NCBI RefSeq assembly: GCF_026420145.1
Contig: NZ_JAPMLV010000001.1
Location: 1,054,001 to 1,118,000, forward strand
Direction: 5' to 3'
Source: Enterobacter pseudoroggenkampii
GTDB taxonomy: Bacteria > Pseudomonadota > Gammaproteobacteria > Enterobacterales > Enterobacteriaceae
Length of the DNA stretch: 64,000 nucleotides
The notes beneath the pieces are model-generated. The model did not search any database, was not told the DNA's origin, and worked only from the letters and a program-made list of their open reading frames with translations. Both the position numbers and the translations under genes were made by a program. This document shows positions 43,315 through 53,902 of this stretch, piece by piece (positions within the stretch are counted from its first letter, which is position 1; each line of letters begins with the position of its first letter).

Positions 43315-43336
43315 GTAGCCGCCGGGTGGCGGCTAC
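43315..43336 (-). terminator. Hairpin after mdtK
   Basis: GTAGCCGCC and GGCGGCTAC pair perfectly; on the minus strand TTTCTCTT follows. It lies 8 bp beyond the mdtK stop. Confidence 0.7.
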
Positions 43337-43343
43337 TGCGTAT

Positions 43344-44717
43344 TTAACGGGCAGCGCGTTGCAAAATGATCGTTGACGGCTGGCGCTGCAGGAAGCGCAT
43401 GCGCATCATCATCATAATCGCCGCCGACGTCAGGCCAATGATAAAGCCCATCCAGAACCCCGCCGGTCCCATGCGGTCAACCACAAGGTCGGTCAGGGCC
43501 AGAATATAACCACACGGCAGACCCAGTACCCAGTAGGCGATGAAGGTGATAAAGAAAATGGAGCGCGTGTCTTTATAACCGCGCAGCACGCCGCTGCCAA
43601 TCACCTGGATGGAGTCCGAAATCTGGTAAATCGCAGCCAGCAGCATCAGGTGCGATGCCAGCGTAACGACTTCCGGATTGTCGTTATAGAGCAGGGCAAT
43701 CTGCTCGCGCAGCGCCACGGTGAAAAGCGCTGTGCAAATGGCCATGCAGACGCCGACGCCCAGTCCGGTCCGCGCGGCGGTTTGCGCATCGAGCGTCGAA
43801 CCTTGTCCCAGGCGGAAGCCCACGCGAATCGTCACTGCCGCGGCCAGCGACATTGGCAGGACGAACATCAGGGAGCTGAAGTTCAGCGCAATCTGGTGCC
43901 CGGCCACGTTCACAATGCCCAGCGGGGAGACCAGCAGGGCAACCACGGCAAACAGGGTCACCTCAAAGAACAGCGCAAGGGCAATCGGCAACCCTAACTG
44001 CACCAGACGCGTCATGATGCTCCAGTCCGGCGTGCTGAATCTGTTCTCGTTGCGAATGTCGCGCATGGAGCGGGCGTGCTTCACGAAGGTAAGCATCGAG
44101 AAGAACATCACCCAGTAAACGGCTGCTGTCGCCACGCCGCAGCCGACGCCGCCCAGTTCCGGCATCCCGAAATGACCGTAGATAAAGATATAGTTAACCG
44201 GGATGTTGACCAGCAGCCCGATAAAACCCATCACCATCCCGGGCTTGGTTTTCGCCAGGCCTTCACACTGGTTACGCGCTACCTGGAAAAAGAGGTAGCC
44301 GGGCGCACCCCAAAGCAGGGCACGTAGATAGCCCACGGCTTTATCCGCCAGGGCCGGGTCAATGTTATGCATAGCGCGGATGATATGGCCCGCGTTCCAG
44401 AGCACGACCATGATCAGCACGGAGACAAACCCTGCCAGCCAGAACCCCTGACGGACCTGATGGGCAATGCGCTCGCGACGACCCGAGCCATTGAGCTGAG
44501 CGATAACTGGCGTGAGCGCGAGCAGCAGACCGTGGCCGAACAGGATGGCCGGAAGCCAGATTGACGTACCGATAGCCACGGCCGCCATATCGGTGGCGCT
44601 GTAGCCACCTGCCATTACCGTATCCACAAATCCCATTGCGGTCTGGGCCACTTGCGCGATGATCACTGGTATAGCCAGTGCCAATAACTGGCGCGCTTCA
44701 TTCATGTACTTCTGCAC
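43344..44717 (-). CDS. mdtK: MdtK (NorM), MATE multidrug exporter
   Basis: 457 residues, the E. coli length, with twelve predicted membrane helices in two homologous halves. MATE-type signatures include [22 protein letters not shown] near the N-terminus and the pair of helices at about 235-300. It exports cationic drugs and fluoroquinolones in exchange for Na+ or H+. Divergent from ribE. Confidence 0.96.
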   Translation of the reverse strand: MQKYMNEARQLLALAIPVIIAQVAQTAMGFVDTVMAGGYSATDMAAVAIGTSIWLPAILFGHGLLLALTPVIAQLNGSGRRERIAHQVRQGFWLAGFVSVLIMVVLWNAGHIIRAMHNIDPALADKAVGYLRALLWGAPGYLFFQVARNQCEGLAKTKPGMVMGFIGLLVNIPVNYIFIYGHFGMPELGGVGCGVATAAVYWVMFFSMLTFVKHARSMRDIRNENRFSTPDWSIMTRLVQLGLPIALALFFEVTLFAVVALLVSPLGIVNVAGHQIALNFSSLMFVLPMSLAAAVTIRVGFRLGQGSTLDAQTAARTGLGVGVCMAICTALFTVALREQIALLYNDNPEVVTLASHLMLLAAIYQISDSIQVIGSGVLRGYKDTRSIFFITFIAYWVLGLPCGYILALTDLVVDRMGPAGFWMGFIIGLTSAAIMMMMRMRFLQRQPSTIILQRAAR

Positions 44718-44942
44718 GTGAACACCTTTATTTTGTTGTTATTTGAGAGACTAAAAAAGCCGCCGAAACGGGCAGCGAGAAGAAAATGCAGGGGGGTGCC
44801 AGCTATTGTAGCGGGCTTTAGCTATTTATCTAGTGAAAAAATCGCCAGAAAATGCGCTCCGCTGGCAACCTGTTTTTCCAACTGTTATTGTGGTGGGATT
44901 AAACGGTGTCACCACCGTCCGGAAAAAACAGGAGTTGTAAGC

Positions 44943-45584
44943 ATGTTTACTGGTATTGTGCAGGGCACCGCCAAAGTGGTGTCCATTGATGAAAAACCTA
45001 ATTTCCGTACTCATGTTGTTGAGCTGCCGGAATATATGCTTGAAGGCATTGAAACCGGTGCGTCGATTGCGCATAACGGCTGCTGCCTGACCGTGACCGA
45101 AATTAACGGCAACCAGATTAGCTTTGATTTAATGAAAGAGACGCTGCGCATCACCAACCTGGGCGAGCTGGCGGTGGGCGATACCGTCAACGTTGAACGC
45201 GCGGCGAAGTTCAGCGATGAGATTGGCGGCCATTTGATGTCGGGGCACATCATGACCACTGCCGAAGTGGCGAAAATCGTGACCTCGGAAAATAACCGTC
45301 AAATCTGGTTTAAAATGCAGGATCCGTCATTAATGAAATACATCCTCTATAAAGGATTTATTGGCATCGATGGGATTAGCCTGACGGTGGGGGAAGTGAC
45401 GCCAACGCGTTTTTGCGTGCATTTAATTCCTGAAACGCTGCAGCGCACCACGCTGGGCGCCAAAAAACTGGGGCATCGCGTGAATATCGAAATCGATCCG
45501 CAAACCCAGGCGGTGGTGGATACGGTTGAGCGCGTGCTGGCAGCAAAAGAAGCCGCAATAATAAAGACCACTGAAGAAGAATAA
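44943..45584 (+). CDS. ribE: RibE (RibC), riboflavin synthase alpha chain
   Basis: 213 residues, two tandem lumazine-binding repeats starting [12 protein letters not shown] and [14 protein letters not shown]. It converts two 6,7-dimethyl-8-ribityllumazine molecules to riboflavin. ATG 44943 follows CAGGAG and gives the universal MFTGIV start; the frame is open for 75 more codons upstream without homology. No FMN riboswitch is visible in the leader. Confidence 0.96.
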   Translation: MFTGIVQGTAKVVSIDEKPNFRTHVVELPEYMLEGIETGASIAHNGCCLTVTEINGNQISFDLMKETLRITNLGELAVGDTVNVERAAKFSDEIGGHLMSGHIMTTAEVAKIVTSENNRQIWFKMQDPSLMKYILYKGFIGIDGISLTVGEVTPTRFCVHLIPETLQRTTLGAKKLGHRVNIEIDPQTQAVVDTVERVLAAKEAAIIKTTEEE

Positions 45585-45616
45585 AAAATAACCCCGGATA
45601 TCCGGGGTTATTTTTT
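45583..45616. terminator. Bidirectional terminator between ribE and cfa
   Basis: AATAACCCCGGA and TCCGGGGTTATT are perfect complements, flanked by A-runs and T-runs on both strands. Confidence 0.92.
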
Positions 45617-46763
45617 AGCGTGCGACACGCAGTCCGTGTTCAATCCCCCGGCTGAATACCACCTGCCAGAGCTGAATATCCCGTGCGCGAAACGCCCCCG
45701 CGCAGGCATTCAGATAATAGCTAAACATCCGTTTGAATCGTTCAGAATAGTTGCCCGCAATCTCAGGCCAGGTCTCCTGAAAACGCGCATGCCATGCCAT
45801 CAACGTGGTGTCGTAATCCGCGCCAAAGTTATGCCAGTCTTCCATCACAAAATGGGATTCGCTGGCGTTGGCAATCTGGCGAACGGACGGTAAACAGCCA
45901 TTCGGAAAGATGTATTTATTGATCCACGGGTCAACGTTATTGTCGGTCCGCTTAGAGCCGATGGTGTGCAGCAGGAAGATGCCGTCCGGTTTCAGATTAC
46001 GATCCACCACCTCAAAATAGGTGTCGTAGTTTTTTGGCCCCACGTGCTCGAACATGCCGACGGAAACGACCCGGTCAAACTGTTCATTCAGATCACGGTA
46101 ATCCTGCAGCCGGATATCCACATCGAGACCCTGGCAGCGCTCCCGCGCCATTTTTTGCTGTTCCGCTGAAATCGTGACGCCCACTACGCTGACGCCATAG
46201 TGCTTCGCCATAAAATACGCCAGCCCACCCCAGCCGCAGCCGATATCCAGCACGCGCATGCCGGGCTGTAGCTGCAGCTTCTCGCTAATCAGACGCAGCT
46301 TTGCCTGCTGTGCTTCCTCAAGCGTCGACGCGTCTTTCCAGTAGGCGCAGGAGTACTGCATGAACGGGTCCAGCATACGGCTGAACAGGTCATTGCCGAG
46401 ATCGTAATGCTCTTTGCCGACGATCCACGCGCGTTTTTTACTTTGCAGATTGAACAGTCGGGCAGAGGCGACGCGCAGGGTGTCTTTCAGATTGCGCGGG
46501 AGTTGGTTTTCCAGACCGGCACGCAGCACGCTGGCAAAAAAGGTATCCAGACGTTCGCACTCCCACCAGCCGTCCATATAGCTTTCTCCCAGGCCTAACG
46601 ATCCCTCCCGCAATACGCGTTTAAAAAAGTCGGGATGTTTAACCTGAGGATCGGATGGCGATGATCCATTGATAGTGATGCCTGCTCGACCTAACAGTTC
46701 ACTGACGATCCGGGACCAGTTATCGTCCGGAACGCTGACTTCTTCTATACACGATGAACTCAT
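45615..46763 (-). CDS. cfa: Cfa, cyclopropane fatty acid synthase
   Basis: 382 residues as in E. coli. The N-terminal lipid-binding region (to about 120) precedes a SAM methyltransferase fold with VLDIGCGWGGLAYFMA (about 170-185) and FDRVVSVGMFEHVG. It adds a methylene group from SAM across double bases of membrane phospholipid acyl chains (double bonds) on entry to stationary phase or acid. In E. coli it is controlled by RpoS and by small RNAs such as RydC acting on a long leader; the 300-bp upstream gap could hold such a leader. Confidence 0.96.
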   Translation of the reverse strand: MSSSCIEEVSVPDDNWSRIVSELLGRAGITINGSSPSDPQVKHPDFFKRVLREGSLGLGESYMDGWWECERLDTFFASVLRAGLENQLPRNLKDTLRVASARLFNLQSKKRAWIVGKEHYDLGNDLFSRMLDPFMQYSCAYWKDASTLEEAQQAKLRLISEKLQLQPGMRVLDIGCGWGGLAYFMAKHYGVSVVGVTISAEQQKMARERCQGLDVDIRLQDYRDLNEQFDRVVSVGMFEHVGPKNYDTYFEVVDRNLKPDGIFLLHTIGSKRTDNNVDPWINKYIFPNGCLPSVRQIANASESHFVMEDWHNFGADYDTTLMAWHARFQETWPEIAGNYSERFKRMFSYYLNACAGAFRARDIQLWQVVFSRGIEHGLRVAR

Positions 46764-47061
46764 AGCTTCTCCATCACCCTGATGTGATCAGAACCTTCAA
46801 ACAGCGTAGACGCTTTTTTTGGTTTGTGAGAAATCTCACGGTAAATACCGCGAGGCTAATATCCGACGTAGAACAGAGGAAGGGAGATAACCCTTGCCGA
46901 AATGCCTTCCATGGTAAAACGGGAGCGCTCCGGCTCCCGTTAACACTTAATATTTATCGTATTTAATCGAACCAAATTTAGTATAGGCCTCAAAATTTGG
47001 TGATTCAATAGAAAATTGTTAGCAACCTAATCACTGAAATGTAACATGATTTCTGGCGCAA
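46764..47061. other. Region between cfa and punC
   Basis: 298 bp with the cfa promoter and leader on the minus strand and the punC terminator hairpin. AT-rich near 46940-47050. No further gene is seen. Confidence 0.6.
46918..46943 (-). terminator. Terminator-like hairpin after punC
   Basis: AACGGGAGC and GCTCCCGTT pair around GCTCCG-type loop bases; on the minus strand a short TTTT follows. It lies about 120 bp past the punC stop and upstream of cfa. Confidence 0.65.
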
Positions 47062-48261
47062 TCAGGCATGTGAGGTTTCCACCTGAGCGCCGCTATCCTG
47101 CTCACGCTGCGCGGAGGCCTGCATGCGATAGCCCATCACCGCCAGCGCAACGGTGACCAGCATCACGCTGGTGGTGGTTAACAGCGGCGTCGCAATCAGC
47201 GCCGAGACCACCAGGCTTGCCAGGAAGCACAGACCCAACTGCAGGGTATTTTGCAGCGCGGCGGCGCGGCCTGTCGCCTGCGGGAACGGACGTAACGCTT
47301 GTGCCACCACGATCGGGTAAATCGCCCCGTTCGCCACGGCCATCACGCAGAAGGGGATCAAAATTTCAGCCAGGCCCGCGCCCGGAATAAACCCGACGGC
47401 CCAGGTGCCGATGACGCTCAGCGCATACAGCACCAGCAGCCATGGCAGCATCTGCTGACCTTCCCATTTTTGCAGCGCCGCGCGACAGCCGTACCCGCCC
47501 ACCAGGAAGGCGATAGTCTGCGGAACATAGCTCAAACCGATGGCCGCCGGGCTGTAGCCCATATCGTGCAGAATGAACGGCGAGCCGGTAAGCCACGCGA
47601 AGAAGCTGGCCGAACAGGCGGCGTAAATCAGGACATTGCCGCGATACGCTTTGGCGCTCAGCAGGGAGGTGAAGGTAATCGGCTTCGCATCCGCATGCGC
47701 CTCTTTTTTATGCGCGGGCTTAAGGGCAAACGCCGGCAGCATCAGTACCAGCGTGATGGCAAACAGCGTGGCAAAAATGGCCTGCCAGTCAAAGTGCGCG
47801 AGGATCCAGCTGCCCAGCAGCGGAGCCAGGGCAGGGGAAAGACCCACCAGCGGCATAATGGTGGCGAAAATACGGTTTGTGCGGTTAGCCGGATAGTAGT
47901 CGGTCACCAGCGCCTGCCAGGTCACCGCCGCAGCACAGACGCCCACGGCCTGAATAAAGCGCAACACCAGCAGCCAGGTGGCATCGCGCACCCACAGCAT
48001 CCCCAGGCAGCCCACGGCAAAAATGGCCAGACCCAGCAGCAGTACCGGTTTACGACCAAAGCGATCCGAGAGCGGTCCCCACAGGAGCTGCGCGAAAGCG
48101 AAACCGGCAAGGAACAGGCTCAGGCTGGCGCTGATGGCCGCCGCAGGGGTTTGCAGGTCTTCCTGCATCGCGGCAAACGCGGGCAGGTACATGTCGGTGG
48201 CCAAAAAGCCCAGCACGCTTAAGCCGCCGAGCCAGACTAAAAATCCTTTCCTGGGTTGCAT
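47062..48261 (-). CDS. punC: PunC (YdhC), purine nucleoside MFS transporter
   Basis: 399 residues, twelve membrane helices, Bcr/CflA subfamily of drug:H+ antiporter-type MFS proteins ([21 protein letters not shown] motif after helix 2). In E. coli, PunC takes up purine nucleosides and is activated by the divergent regulator PunR. The divergent punR gene lies 114 bp away. Confidence 0.93.
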   Translation of the reverse strand: MQPRKGFLVWLGGLSVLGFLATDMYLPAFAAMQEDLQTPAAAISASLSLFLAGFAFAQLLWGPLSDRFGRKPVLLLGLAIFAVGCLGMLWVRDATWLLVLRFIQAVGVCAAAVTWQALVTDYYPANRTNRIFATIMPLVGLSPALAPLLGSWILAHFDWQAIFATLFAITLVLMLPAFALKPAHKKEAHADAKPITFTSLLSAKAYRGNVLIYAACSASFFAWLTGSPFILHDMGYSPAAIGLSYVPQTIAFLVGGYGCRAALQKWEGQQMLPWLLVLYALSVIGTWAVGFIPGAGLAEILIPFCVMAVANGAIYPIVVAQALRPFPQATGRAAALQNTLQLGLCFLASLVVSALIATPLLTTTSVMLVTVALAVMGYRMQASAQREQDSGAQVETSHA

Positions 48262-48375
48262 TCTCTTATTCTCCTGAGGAGGCAGGTGTACGTTGGCGCA
48301 GAGTGTAGGGAGTGCAAAGCCGCTTGTGAAACGCTAATATTTGGCGGGTGCATTCAAATTTTTTGCAGGCAGAAA

Positions 48376-49287
48376 ATGTGGTCAGATTATTCTCTTGAAG
48401 TGGTCGATGCTGTCGCGCGTAACGGCAGCTTTAGCGGTGCAGCGCAGGAGCTGCACCGCGTCCCTTCGGCCATCAGCTACACGGTGCGTCAGTTGGAGGA
48501 GTGGCTGGCGGTTCCGCTGTTTGAGCGGCGCCATCGTGATGTGGAATTAACGCCCGCAGGGGCGTGGTTTTTGAAGGAAGGGCGTTCTGTTATCAAAAAA
48601 ATGCAGATCACCCGCGAACAGTGTCAGCAGATCGCTAACGGCTGGCGGGGGCATCTTTCCATCGCGGTGGATAACATCGTTAAGCCGGAACGTACCCGGC
48701 AGATGATCGTCGATTTCTATCGTCATTTTTCAGATGTCGAGCTGCGGGTCTCGCAGGAGGTGTTCAACGGCGTCTGGGATGCGCTGGCGGACGGCAGGGC
48801 AGAGATGGCAATCGGGGCCACGCAGGCGATCCCGGTCGGGGGACGTTACGCCTTTCGCGATATGGGGATGCTGAGCTGGAAGTGCGTGGTGGCAAGCGAT
48901 CATCCGCTGGCGGCGATGGAGGGGCCGCTCAGCGATGATACGCTACGCAACTGGCCGTCGCTGGTGCTGGAGGATACCTCCCGTTCATTGCCTAAGCGTA
49001 TCACCTGGCTTCTGGACAACCAGCGGCGGGTGGTGGCCCCTGACTGGGAATCGTCGGCGACGTGCCTCAGCGCCGGACTGTGCGTCGCGATGGTGCCCGT
49101 TCATTTCGCGCGTCCGCGCATCGATACCGGAGAGTGGGTTGAGCTGACGCTGGAGAATCCGTTCCCGGATGCGGCCTGCTGCCTGACCTGGCAGCAAAGT
49201 GATGTCTCGCCTGCGATGGCCTGGCTGCTGGATTATCTGGGAGACAGCGAAACGCTAAACCGGGAATGGTTACGGGAGCCAGCATAG
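48376..49287 (+). CDS. punR: PunR (YdhB), LysR-type activator of punC
   Basis: 303 residues. N-terminal winged helix (about 1-60, DAVARNGSFSGAAQELHRVPSAISYTVRQLE) and a LysR substrate domain. The ATG at 48376 gives the usual LysR start, MWSDYSLEVVDAV; an earlier in-frame ATG overlaps punC. E. coli PunR is an adenosine-responsive activator of punC. Confidence 0.92.
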   Translation: MWSDYSLEVVDAVARNGSFSGAAQELHRVPSAISYTVRQLEEWLAVPLFERRHRDVELTPAGAWFLKEGRSVIKKMQITREQCQQIANGWRGHLSIAVDNIVKPERTRQMIVDFYRHFSDVELRVSQEVFNGVWDALADGRAEMAIGATQAIPVGGRYAFRDMGMLSWKCVVASDHPLAAMEGPLSDDTLRNWPSLVLEDTSRSLPKRITWLLDNQRRVVAPDWESSATCLSAGLCVAMVPVHFARPRIDTGEWVELTLENPFPDAACCLTWQQSDVSPAMAWLLDYLGDSETLNREWLREPA

Positions 49288-49304
49288 CTGGCCCCGTAAA
49301 GCGA

Positions 49305-50330
49305 TTAACGACGGTAGTCGCGGAACGGACCGTCCGCAACGGAACGGCGTTCGATAAGACGCGGGTGAACTTCAATGGACTGCGACTCTTCACGTTTGTT
49401 GACGATCCTGTCCATCAGCATATTGAAGGCCGTTTCGCCCAGCGAATCTTTCGGCTGGTGAATGGTGGTCAACGCTGGCGTGAAGAAACGCGCGTTACGC
49501 ACGTTGTCATACCCGATCACGGAAATATCCTGCGGTACGCGCAGACCCAGCTCGTCGGCAGCGCAGAGCGCGCCCATAGCCATGATGTCACCCCCGCAGA
49601 AAACGGCGGTCGGACGGTGTGGCTGGGAGACGATCTGCTGCATTGCGCGGTAGCCCGACTCCGGCTCAAAGTCGCCCTGCACAATCCAGTTTTCCGGCAC
49701 GTTGATCAGCGCTTCTTCCATCGCTTTCATAAAACCGGCCAGACGGCCCGCGCCGGTGTTGCGCTCCAGCGGACCGGGGATCACGCCAATCTCGCGGTGA
49801 CCGCGTTCGATCAGATAACGACCGGCCATATAGCCGCCTTCAAAGGCATTATCGATAACGGAATCAGTGAAATCCGCGCGCGCTTCACCCCAGTCCATGA
49901 CCACCATGGGAATATGGCGATACTCTTCGAGCATCGACAGCACGGATTCCGGGTACTCGGAACACATTACCAGCAGGCCATCAACGCGCTTTTGCGCCAT
50001 CATCGACAGGTAGGCGCGCTGTTTTTCAATGCTGTTCCACGCGTTGCCCAGAATCAGGGTATAACCTTTCTGGAAGCAGTTTTTCTCAACCGCTTCAATG
50101 ATCTCGGCAAAATAGGCCGCTTCACTGCTGGTGGCCAGCAATCCAATGGACTTGGTGTGATTAACCTTGAGGCTGCGCGCAACCGCACTTGGCGAATAGT
50201 GCAGCTCTTTGATCGCTGCCCAGACGGCGTTGCGCGTCTCTTCCGCCACAAAGCGGGTTTTGTTAATTACATGTGATACGGTTGTAGTGGAAACGTTTGC
50301 GCGTTTTGCTACGTCTTTAATTGTTGCCAT
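49305..50330 (-). CDS. purR: PurR, purine repressor
   Basis: 341 residues as in E. coli. LacI-type helix-turn-helix and hinge ([22 protein letters not shown]) and a periplasmic-binding-like corepressor domain binding hypoxanthine or guanine. Two PurR operators lie in its leader and first codons, so it is autoregulated. Confidence 0.97.
   Translation of the reverse strand: MATIKDVAKRANVSTTTVSHVINKTRFVAEETRNAVWAAIKELHYSPSAVARSLKVNHTKSIGLLATSSEAAYFAEIIEAVEKNCFQKGYTLILGNAWNSIEKQRAYLSMMAQKRVDGLLVMCSEYPESVLSMLEEYRHIPMVVMDWGEARADFTDSVIDNAFEGGYMAGRYLIERGHREIGVIPGPLERNTGAGRLAGFMKAMEEALINVPENWIVQGDFEPESGYRAMQQIVSQPHRPTAVFCGGDIMAMGALCAADELGLRVPQDISVIGYDNVRNARFFTPALTTIHQPKDSLGETAFNMLMDRIVNKREESQSIEVHPRLIERRSVADGPFRDYRR
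50287..50302. promoter_or_regulatory. PurR operator within the purR coding start
   Basis: GTGGAAACGTTTGCGC contains the palindromic core GGAAACGTTTGC and overlaps codons about 10-15 of purR. The same internal second operator exists in E. coli purR. Confidence 0.8.
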
Positions 50331-50374
50331 TAAATGTCACTCCAGACCATATCCTAAACTCCTGAAAAACTTGA

Positions 50375-50390
50375 AGGTAAACGTTTGCCT
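50375..50390. promoter_or_regulatory. PurR operator in the purR leader
   Basis: AGGTAAACGTTTGCCT is a near-perfect palindrome around AAACGTTT, 45 bp upstream of the purR start, the place of the first autoregulatory operator in E. coli. Confidence 0.85.
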
Positions 50391-50627
50391 TCTCTCACCC
50401 TTATCACGCAATCTTGAATTGCGGCACGCCGGGAAAACGACACGGGACGTCAGGAGGGGGTCAATGGCCGGTACGCTAATAAATTTAGCGTGGAATTTTG
50501 TCCTATCTTGATGAAAAGGGGAAGAGGTAAAGTGTTTATCAGCCTAAATCCAGGAAGATTTTTGACGTAAATTATGCAAAAATGAGCAGGCTCACTTTTC
50601 GTGGGGGGATTAAAAGGAGAAAAATTG

Positions 50628-50717
50628 ATGAGTTCCGATCTGAAGTTTTCGCTGTTCACCACCGTTATTGTGCTGGCTCTGATTGTCGCGGCCGGTCTGA
50701 CGGCTGCGCTGCACTGA
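50628..50717 (+). CDS. ynhF: YnhF, 29-residue membrane protein
   Basis: MSSDLKFSLFTTVIVLALIV and a further nine residues: a single hydrophobic helix, differing from E. coli YnhF (29 aa) at a few positions. AAGGAG lies 9 nt before the ATG. It sits between purR and ydhP, as in E. coli. A small inner membrane protein of unknown role. Confidence 0.92.
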   Translation: MSSDLKFSLFTTVIVLALIVAAGLTAALH

Positions 50718-50880
50718 TTTACGTGGAGGGAGAGCCTTCTCCCTCCCGATCGACCCGATTGTTACTTCTCTGGCAAAAATCTTTTGCCATTTTGTTAACT
50801 TCTCATTTTTTGTGATTGATGTCATGCTTTCCGCTTCTTTGTTCTGTGTCACCACATGACACGGCATCCGGAGTTGACGC

Positions 50881-52047
50881 ATGAAAATCAATTTTCCCCT
50901 GCTGGCCCTGGCGATTGGCGCTTTTGGGATTGGCACTACTGAATTCTCCCCGATGGGGTTACTGCCCGTCATCGCCCGCGGCGTGGATGTCTCGATCCCT
51001 GCGGCAGGGATGTTAATCAGCGCCTATGCTATCGGCGTGATGGTGGGGGCGCCGCTGATGACGCTTCTCCTTTCGCACCGCGCGCGCCGCAATGCGCTGA
51101 TTTTCCTGATGGCGATTTTCACCCTGGGCAACGTGCTTTCGGCCATTGCGCCGGACTACACCACGCTGATGTTGTCGCGTATTCTGACCAGCCTTAACCA
51201 CGGCGCGTTCTTCGGGCTGGGATCGGTCGTGGCTGCCAGCGTGGTGCCAAAACATAAGCAGGCCAGCGCCGTAGCCACCATGTTTATGGGGCTAACGATT
51301 GCCAACATTGGCGGGGTGCCTGCGGCAACCTGGTTGGGCGAGGTTATTGGCTGGCGGATGTCATTCCTGGCGACGGCTGGACTGGGCGTGGTCGCGATGG
51401 TGGCGCTGTTCTTCTCCCTGCCGAAAGGCAGCGCGGGTGAACGTCCTGACGTGCGCAGAGAGCTGTCGGTGCTGGTGCGCCCGCAGGTGCTCTCCGCGCT
51501 GCTCACCACCGTGCTGGGGGCAGGGGCGATGTTTACCCTCTACACCTATATTTCACCGGTATTGCATGACATCACCCACGCAACGCCTCTCTTTGTGACC
51601 GCGATGCTGGTACTGATTGGCGTGGGCTTCTCGATTGGCAACTATCTCGGTGGGAAATTTGCCGACCGTTCCGTAAGCGGCACGCTGAAGGGCTTCTTAA
51701 CCCTGCTGATTGTCATCATGATTGCCATTCCGTGGCTGGCGCGTAATGAGTTTGGCGCCGCGATCGCGATGGTCGTCTGGGGAGCCGCCACCTTTGCCGT
51801 GGTGCCGCCGCTGCAGATGCGCGTGATGCGTGTTGCGCATGAAGCGCCGGGCCTCTCATCGTCGGTCAACATCGGCGCCTTCAACCTGGGCAATGCGCTC
51901 GGTGCGGCGGCCGGTGGGGTCGTGATTTCAGGGGGACTGGGGTACAGCTTTGTGCCGGTGATGGGGGCGATTATTGCCGCGCTCGGCCTGCTGCTGGTGA
52001 TGATGTCGGGTCGTAAACAGCCTGAAGCAGCCTGCGCTGCGGAATAA
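50881..52047 (+). CDS. ydhP: YdhP, MFS transporter
   Basis: 388 residues, twelve membrane helices, AraJ/YdhP-type drug:H+ antiporter family (GTTEFSPMGLLPVIARGVDVSIPAAGMLISAYAIGVMVGAP). Substrate unknown. An upstream leader of about 160 bp separates it from ynhF. Confidence 0.92.
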   Translation: MKINFPLLALAIGAFGIGTTEFSPMGLLPVIARGVDVSIPAAGMLISAYAIGVMVGAPLMTLLLSHRARRNALIFLMAIFTLGNVLSAIAPDYTTLMLSRILTSLNHGAFFGLGSVVAASVVPKHKQASAVATMFMGLTIANIGGVPAATWLGEVIGWRMSFLATAGLGVVAMVALFFSLPKGSAGERPDVRRELSVLVRPQVLSALLTTVLGAGAMFTLYTYISPVLHDITHATPLFVTAMLVLIGVGFSIGNYLGGKFADRSVSGTLKGFLTLLIVIMIAIPWLARNEFGAAIAMVVWGAATFAVVPPLQMRVMRVAHEAPGLSSSVNIGAFNLGNALGAAAGGVVISGGLGYSFVPVMGAIIAALGLLLVMMSGRKQPEAACAAE

Positions 52048-52048
52048 A

Positions 52049-52080
52049 CCAAAAACGCAGAAGGGCGAACCCTTCTGCGT
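52049..52080 (-). terminator. Terminator of sodB
   Basis: ACGCAGAAGGG and CCCTTCTGCGT pair around CGAA-type loop bases. On the minus strand TTTTTGGTTT follows, so it terminates sodB; on the plus strand there is only a weak T stretch for ydhP. Confidence 0.85.
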
Positions 52081-52085
52081 GTCTC

Positions 52086-52667
52086 TTACGCGGCGAAGTT
52101 CTTCGCCACAAAGTCCCAGTTAACCAGTGCCCAGAAGTGCTCCAGGTAGTTCGGGCGCGCGTTGCGGTAATCAATGTAGTAAGCGTGTTCCCATACGTCC
52201 ACGGTCATCAGCGGCTTAGCGCTGGTGGTCAGCGGAGTGCCTGCGTTAGAGGTGGACACGATAGCCAGTTTGCCATCCGCCTCTTTAACCAGCCACGTCC
52301 AGCCCGAACCGAAGTTCTTGATGGCTGCATCGGTAAATTTCGCTTTGAAATCCGCGAAGCTGCCAAAGGCGGCGTTGATAGCGGTAGCCAGTTCACCGGC
52401 AGGTTCGCCACCGGCGTTTGGCGCCAGGCAGTGCCAGTAGAAGGTGTGGTTCCACACCTGAGCCGCGTTGTTGAATACGCCACCCTCTGAGCTGCGGACG
52501 ATCTCTTCCAGCGTTTTGCCTTCAAAATCGGTGCCCTTGATCAGATTGTTCAGGTTGGTGACGTACGTCTGGTGATGCTTGCCGTAATGATATTCCAGGG
52601 TTTCCGCAGAAATATGCGGTGCCAGGGCGTCTTTTGCATACGGTAGTGCAGGTAATTCGAACGACAT
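52086..52667 (-). CDS. sodB: SodB, iron superoxide dismutase
   Basis: 193 residues as in E. coli. Metal ligands lie in LEYHYGKHH, the VWNHTFYW region and [13 protein letters not shown]. Cytosolic dismutase of superoxide. ATG 52667 follows GGAGAGAAGC; the upward extension of the frame is not conserved. In E. coli it is raised by Fur and its mRNA destroyed by RyhB near the start codon. Confidence 0.97.
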   Translation of the reverse strand: MSFELPALPYAKDALAPHISAETLEYHYGKHHQTYVTNLNNLIKGTDFEGKTLEEIVRSSEGGVFNNAAQVWNHTFYWHCLAPNAGGEPAGELATAINAAFGSFADFKAKFTDAAIKNFGSGWTWLVKEADGKLAIVSTSNAGTPLTTSAKPLMTVDVWEHAYYIDYRNARPNYLEHFWALVNWDFVAKNFAA

Positions 52668-52762
52668 TGCTTCTCTCCTTATTGTATTTTGCGTTGTCAA
52701 ATAACCACACAGACAACAAGGACAGGATAGCAAATTGAAAGGGTATGCAAAAGAGGAACTTA

Positions 52763-52784
52763 CCCTGCCACGGGTGTGGCAGGG
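52763..52784 (-). terminator. Hairpin after mepH
   Basis: CCCTGCCA and TGGCAGGG are perfect complements around CGGGTG, 7 bp beyond the mepH stop; the minus strand continues AAGTTCC without a T-run directly, so termination may be partial. Confidence 0.6.
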
Positions 52785-52790
52785 CAGGGG

Positions 52791-53564
52791 TTAGCGAATG
52801 GTTTTCGGCGTCATCACGCGACGTGCGCCGACGTAATGGCGTACCCAGTAGTCTTCACTGAGAGAGGTGATCTGAATATCCTGGCCGCTACGCGGTGACT
52901 GGATGAATTTTCCGTTACCGACATAGACGCCGACGTGGTCAGCCGTGCCGCGACCCTGAGTGCGGAAGAACACCAGATCGCCGTTTTCCAGCTCACCGCG
53001 GTCAACCGGTGAGGCATCGCGCAGGTGGTACATCTCATTAGCGGTACGAGGAATGCGGAACTTGACCAGATCTTTATAGGCGTAATAGACGAGGCCGCTG
53101 CAGTCAAAGCCGGTACGCGGCGAGCTGCCACCCCAGTGATAGGGTTTGCCAATCTGCCCCATCAGTTTGTTCATCGCGGTTTTTTGCGCTTTCTGTACGC
53201 GCACTTTATGCACTTCCGCTATTTTCGTGACCTTCGTGCATTTCGCCTTATGGCCTTTACGCGTGATGCATTTTTCAGTAACAAGGTTAGCGGCGGTTTG
53301 CGAAGCTTTACTTTTGGCGGAGTGGGCAGTACGGGAAGGTTTGGTTTTCGTCTTGCTGGAAGCGGTCTGTTTCGTCTGAGCCGGTGTTTTTTTCTTGTCG
53401 TTCTTAGCGGTGGTTTTTTTCTTACGTTCTGTGGCTTTCACCAGATGGTTTTTTTGTACAGCAGAATGCCGCGCCTGCTGAGAGGCGTTTGCCACTGGCG
53501 TGAAAGTGAGTGAAGTAAACAGTAAAGCACAGAGCGTGATCGAGATTTTATTTATCCGCGCCAC
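52791..53564 (-). CDS. mepH: MepH (YdhO), peptidoglycan endopeptidase
   Basis: 257 residues. Signal peptide (about 1-27, PVANA), a long Lys/Thr-rich linker (about 35-100) that looks disordered, and an NlpC/P60 domain (about 130-257) with catalytic Cys in TGFDCSGLVYY and His in GTADHVGVYVG. It cuts D-Ala-mDAP crosslinks to let the sacculus grow. GTG start with AGGGGA 7 nt upstream. The E. coli protein is about 14 residues longer, mainly in the linker. Confidence 0.94.
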   Translation of the reverse strand: MARINKISITLCALLFTSLTFTPVANASQQARHSAVQKNHLVKATERKKKTTAKNDKKKTPAQTKQTASSKTKTKPSRTAHSAKSKASQTAANLVTEKCITRKGHKAKCTKVTKIAEVHKVRVQKAQKTAMNKLMGQIGKPYHWGGSSPRTGFDCSGLVYYAYKDLVKFRIPRTANEMYHLRDASPVDRGELENGDLVFFRTQGRGTADHVGVYVGNGKFIQSPRSGQDIQITSLSEDYWVRHYVGARRVMTPKTIR

Positions 53565-53902
53565 TGGGCAGTCCCCTGATAAATGCAGGTCATCAATAAT
53601 ACCCGCGTGTGATTTACAAAGCCCGTCGATTCTAATCTATAAAAAGCCAGAAAGTTAATAGCATTTTTCAATCTACAATCGTGTTTCGTAAGCAAGTGCA
53701 AAAAAATTCATCGTTCTGTCGCTCATTTGCCCATTCCCTAAGCAAAACCCTGACCGCCGCAGGGGTAAACACCATTTGCAATGCAACTTTTCCTGACTCG
53801 GAGTAGAATGTATAAACGTGACAAAAATGTTATTTTCCGATGCCAGTCTGAACCGCTACAATGTCAGACGAATGCCGTAACAGAAGTTAAAGGAAGCAAG
53901 AC
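53565..53902. other. Region between mepH and grxD
   Basis: 338 bp of divergent promoter sequence, AT-rich. Before grxD stands CTACAATGTCAGACG with a plausible -10 TACAAT at about 53856. I see no gene or repeat. Confidence 0.6.

Noticed and set aside
44718..44942. FMN riboswitch before ribE
   Set aside because: The conserved RFN element sequences are absent; in E. coli it is found upstream of ribB.
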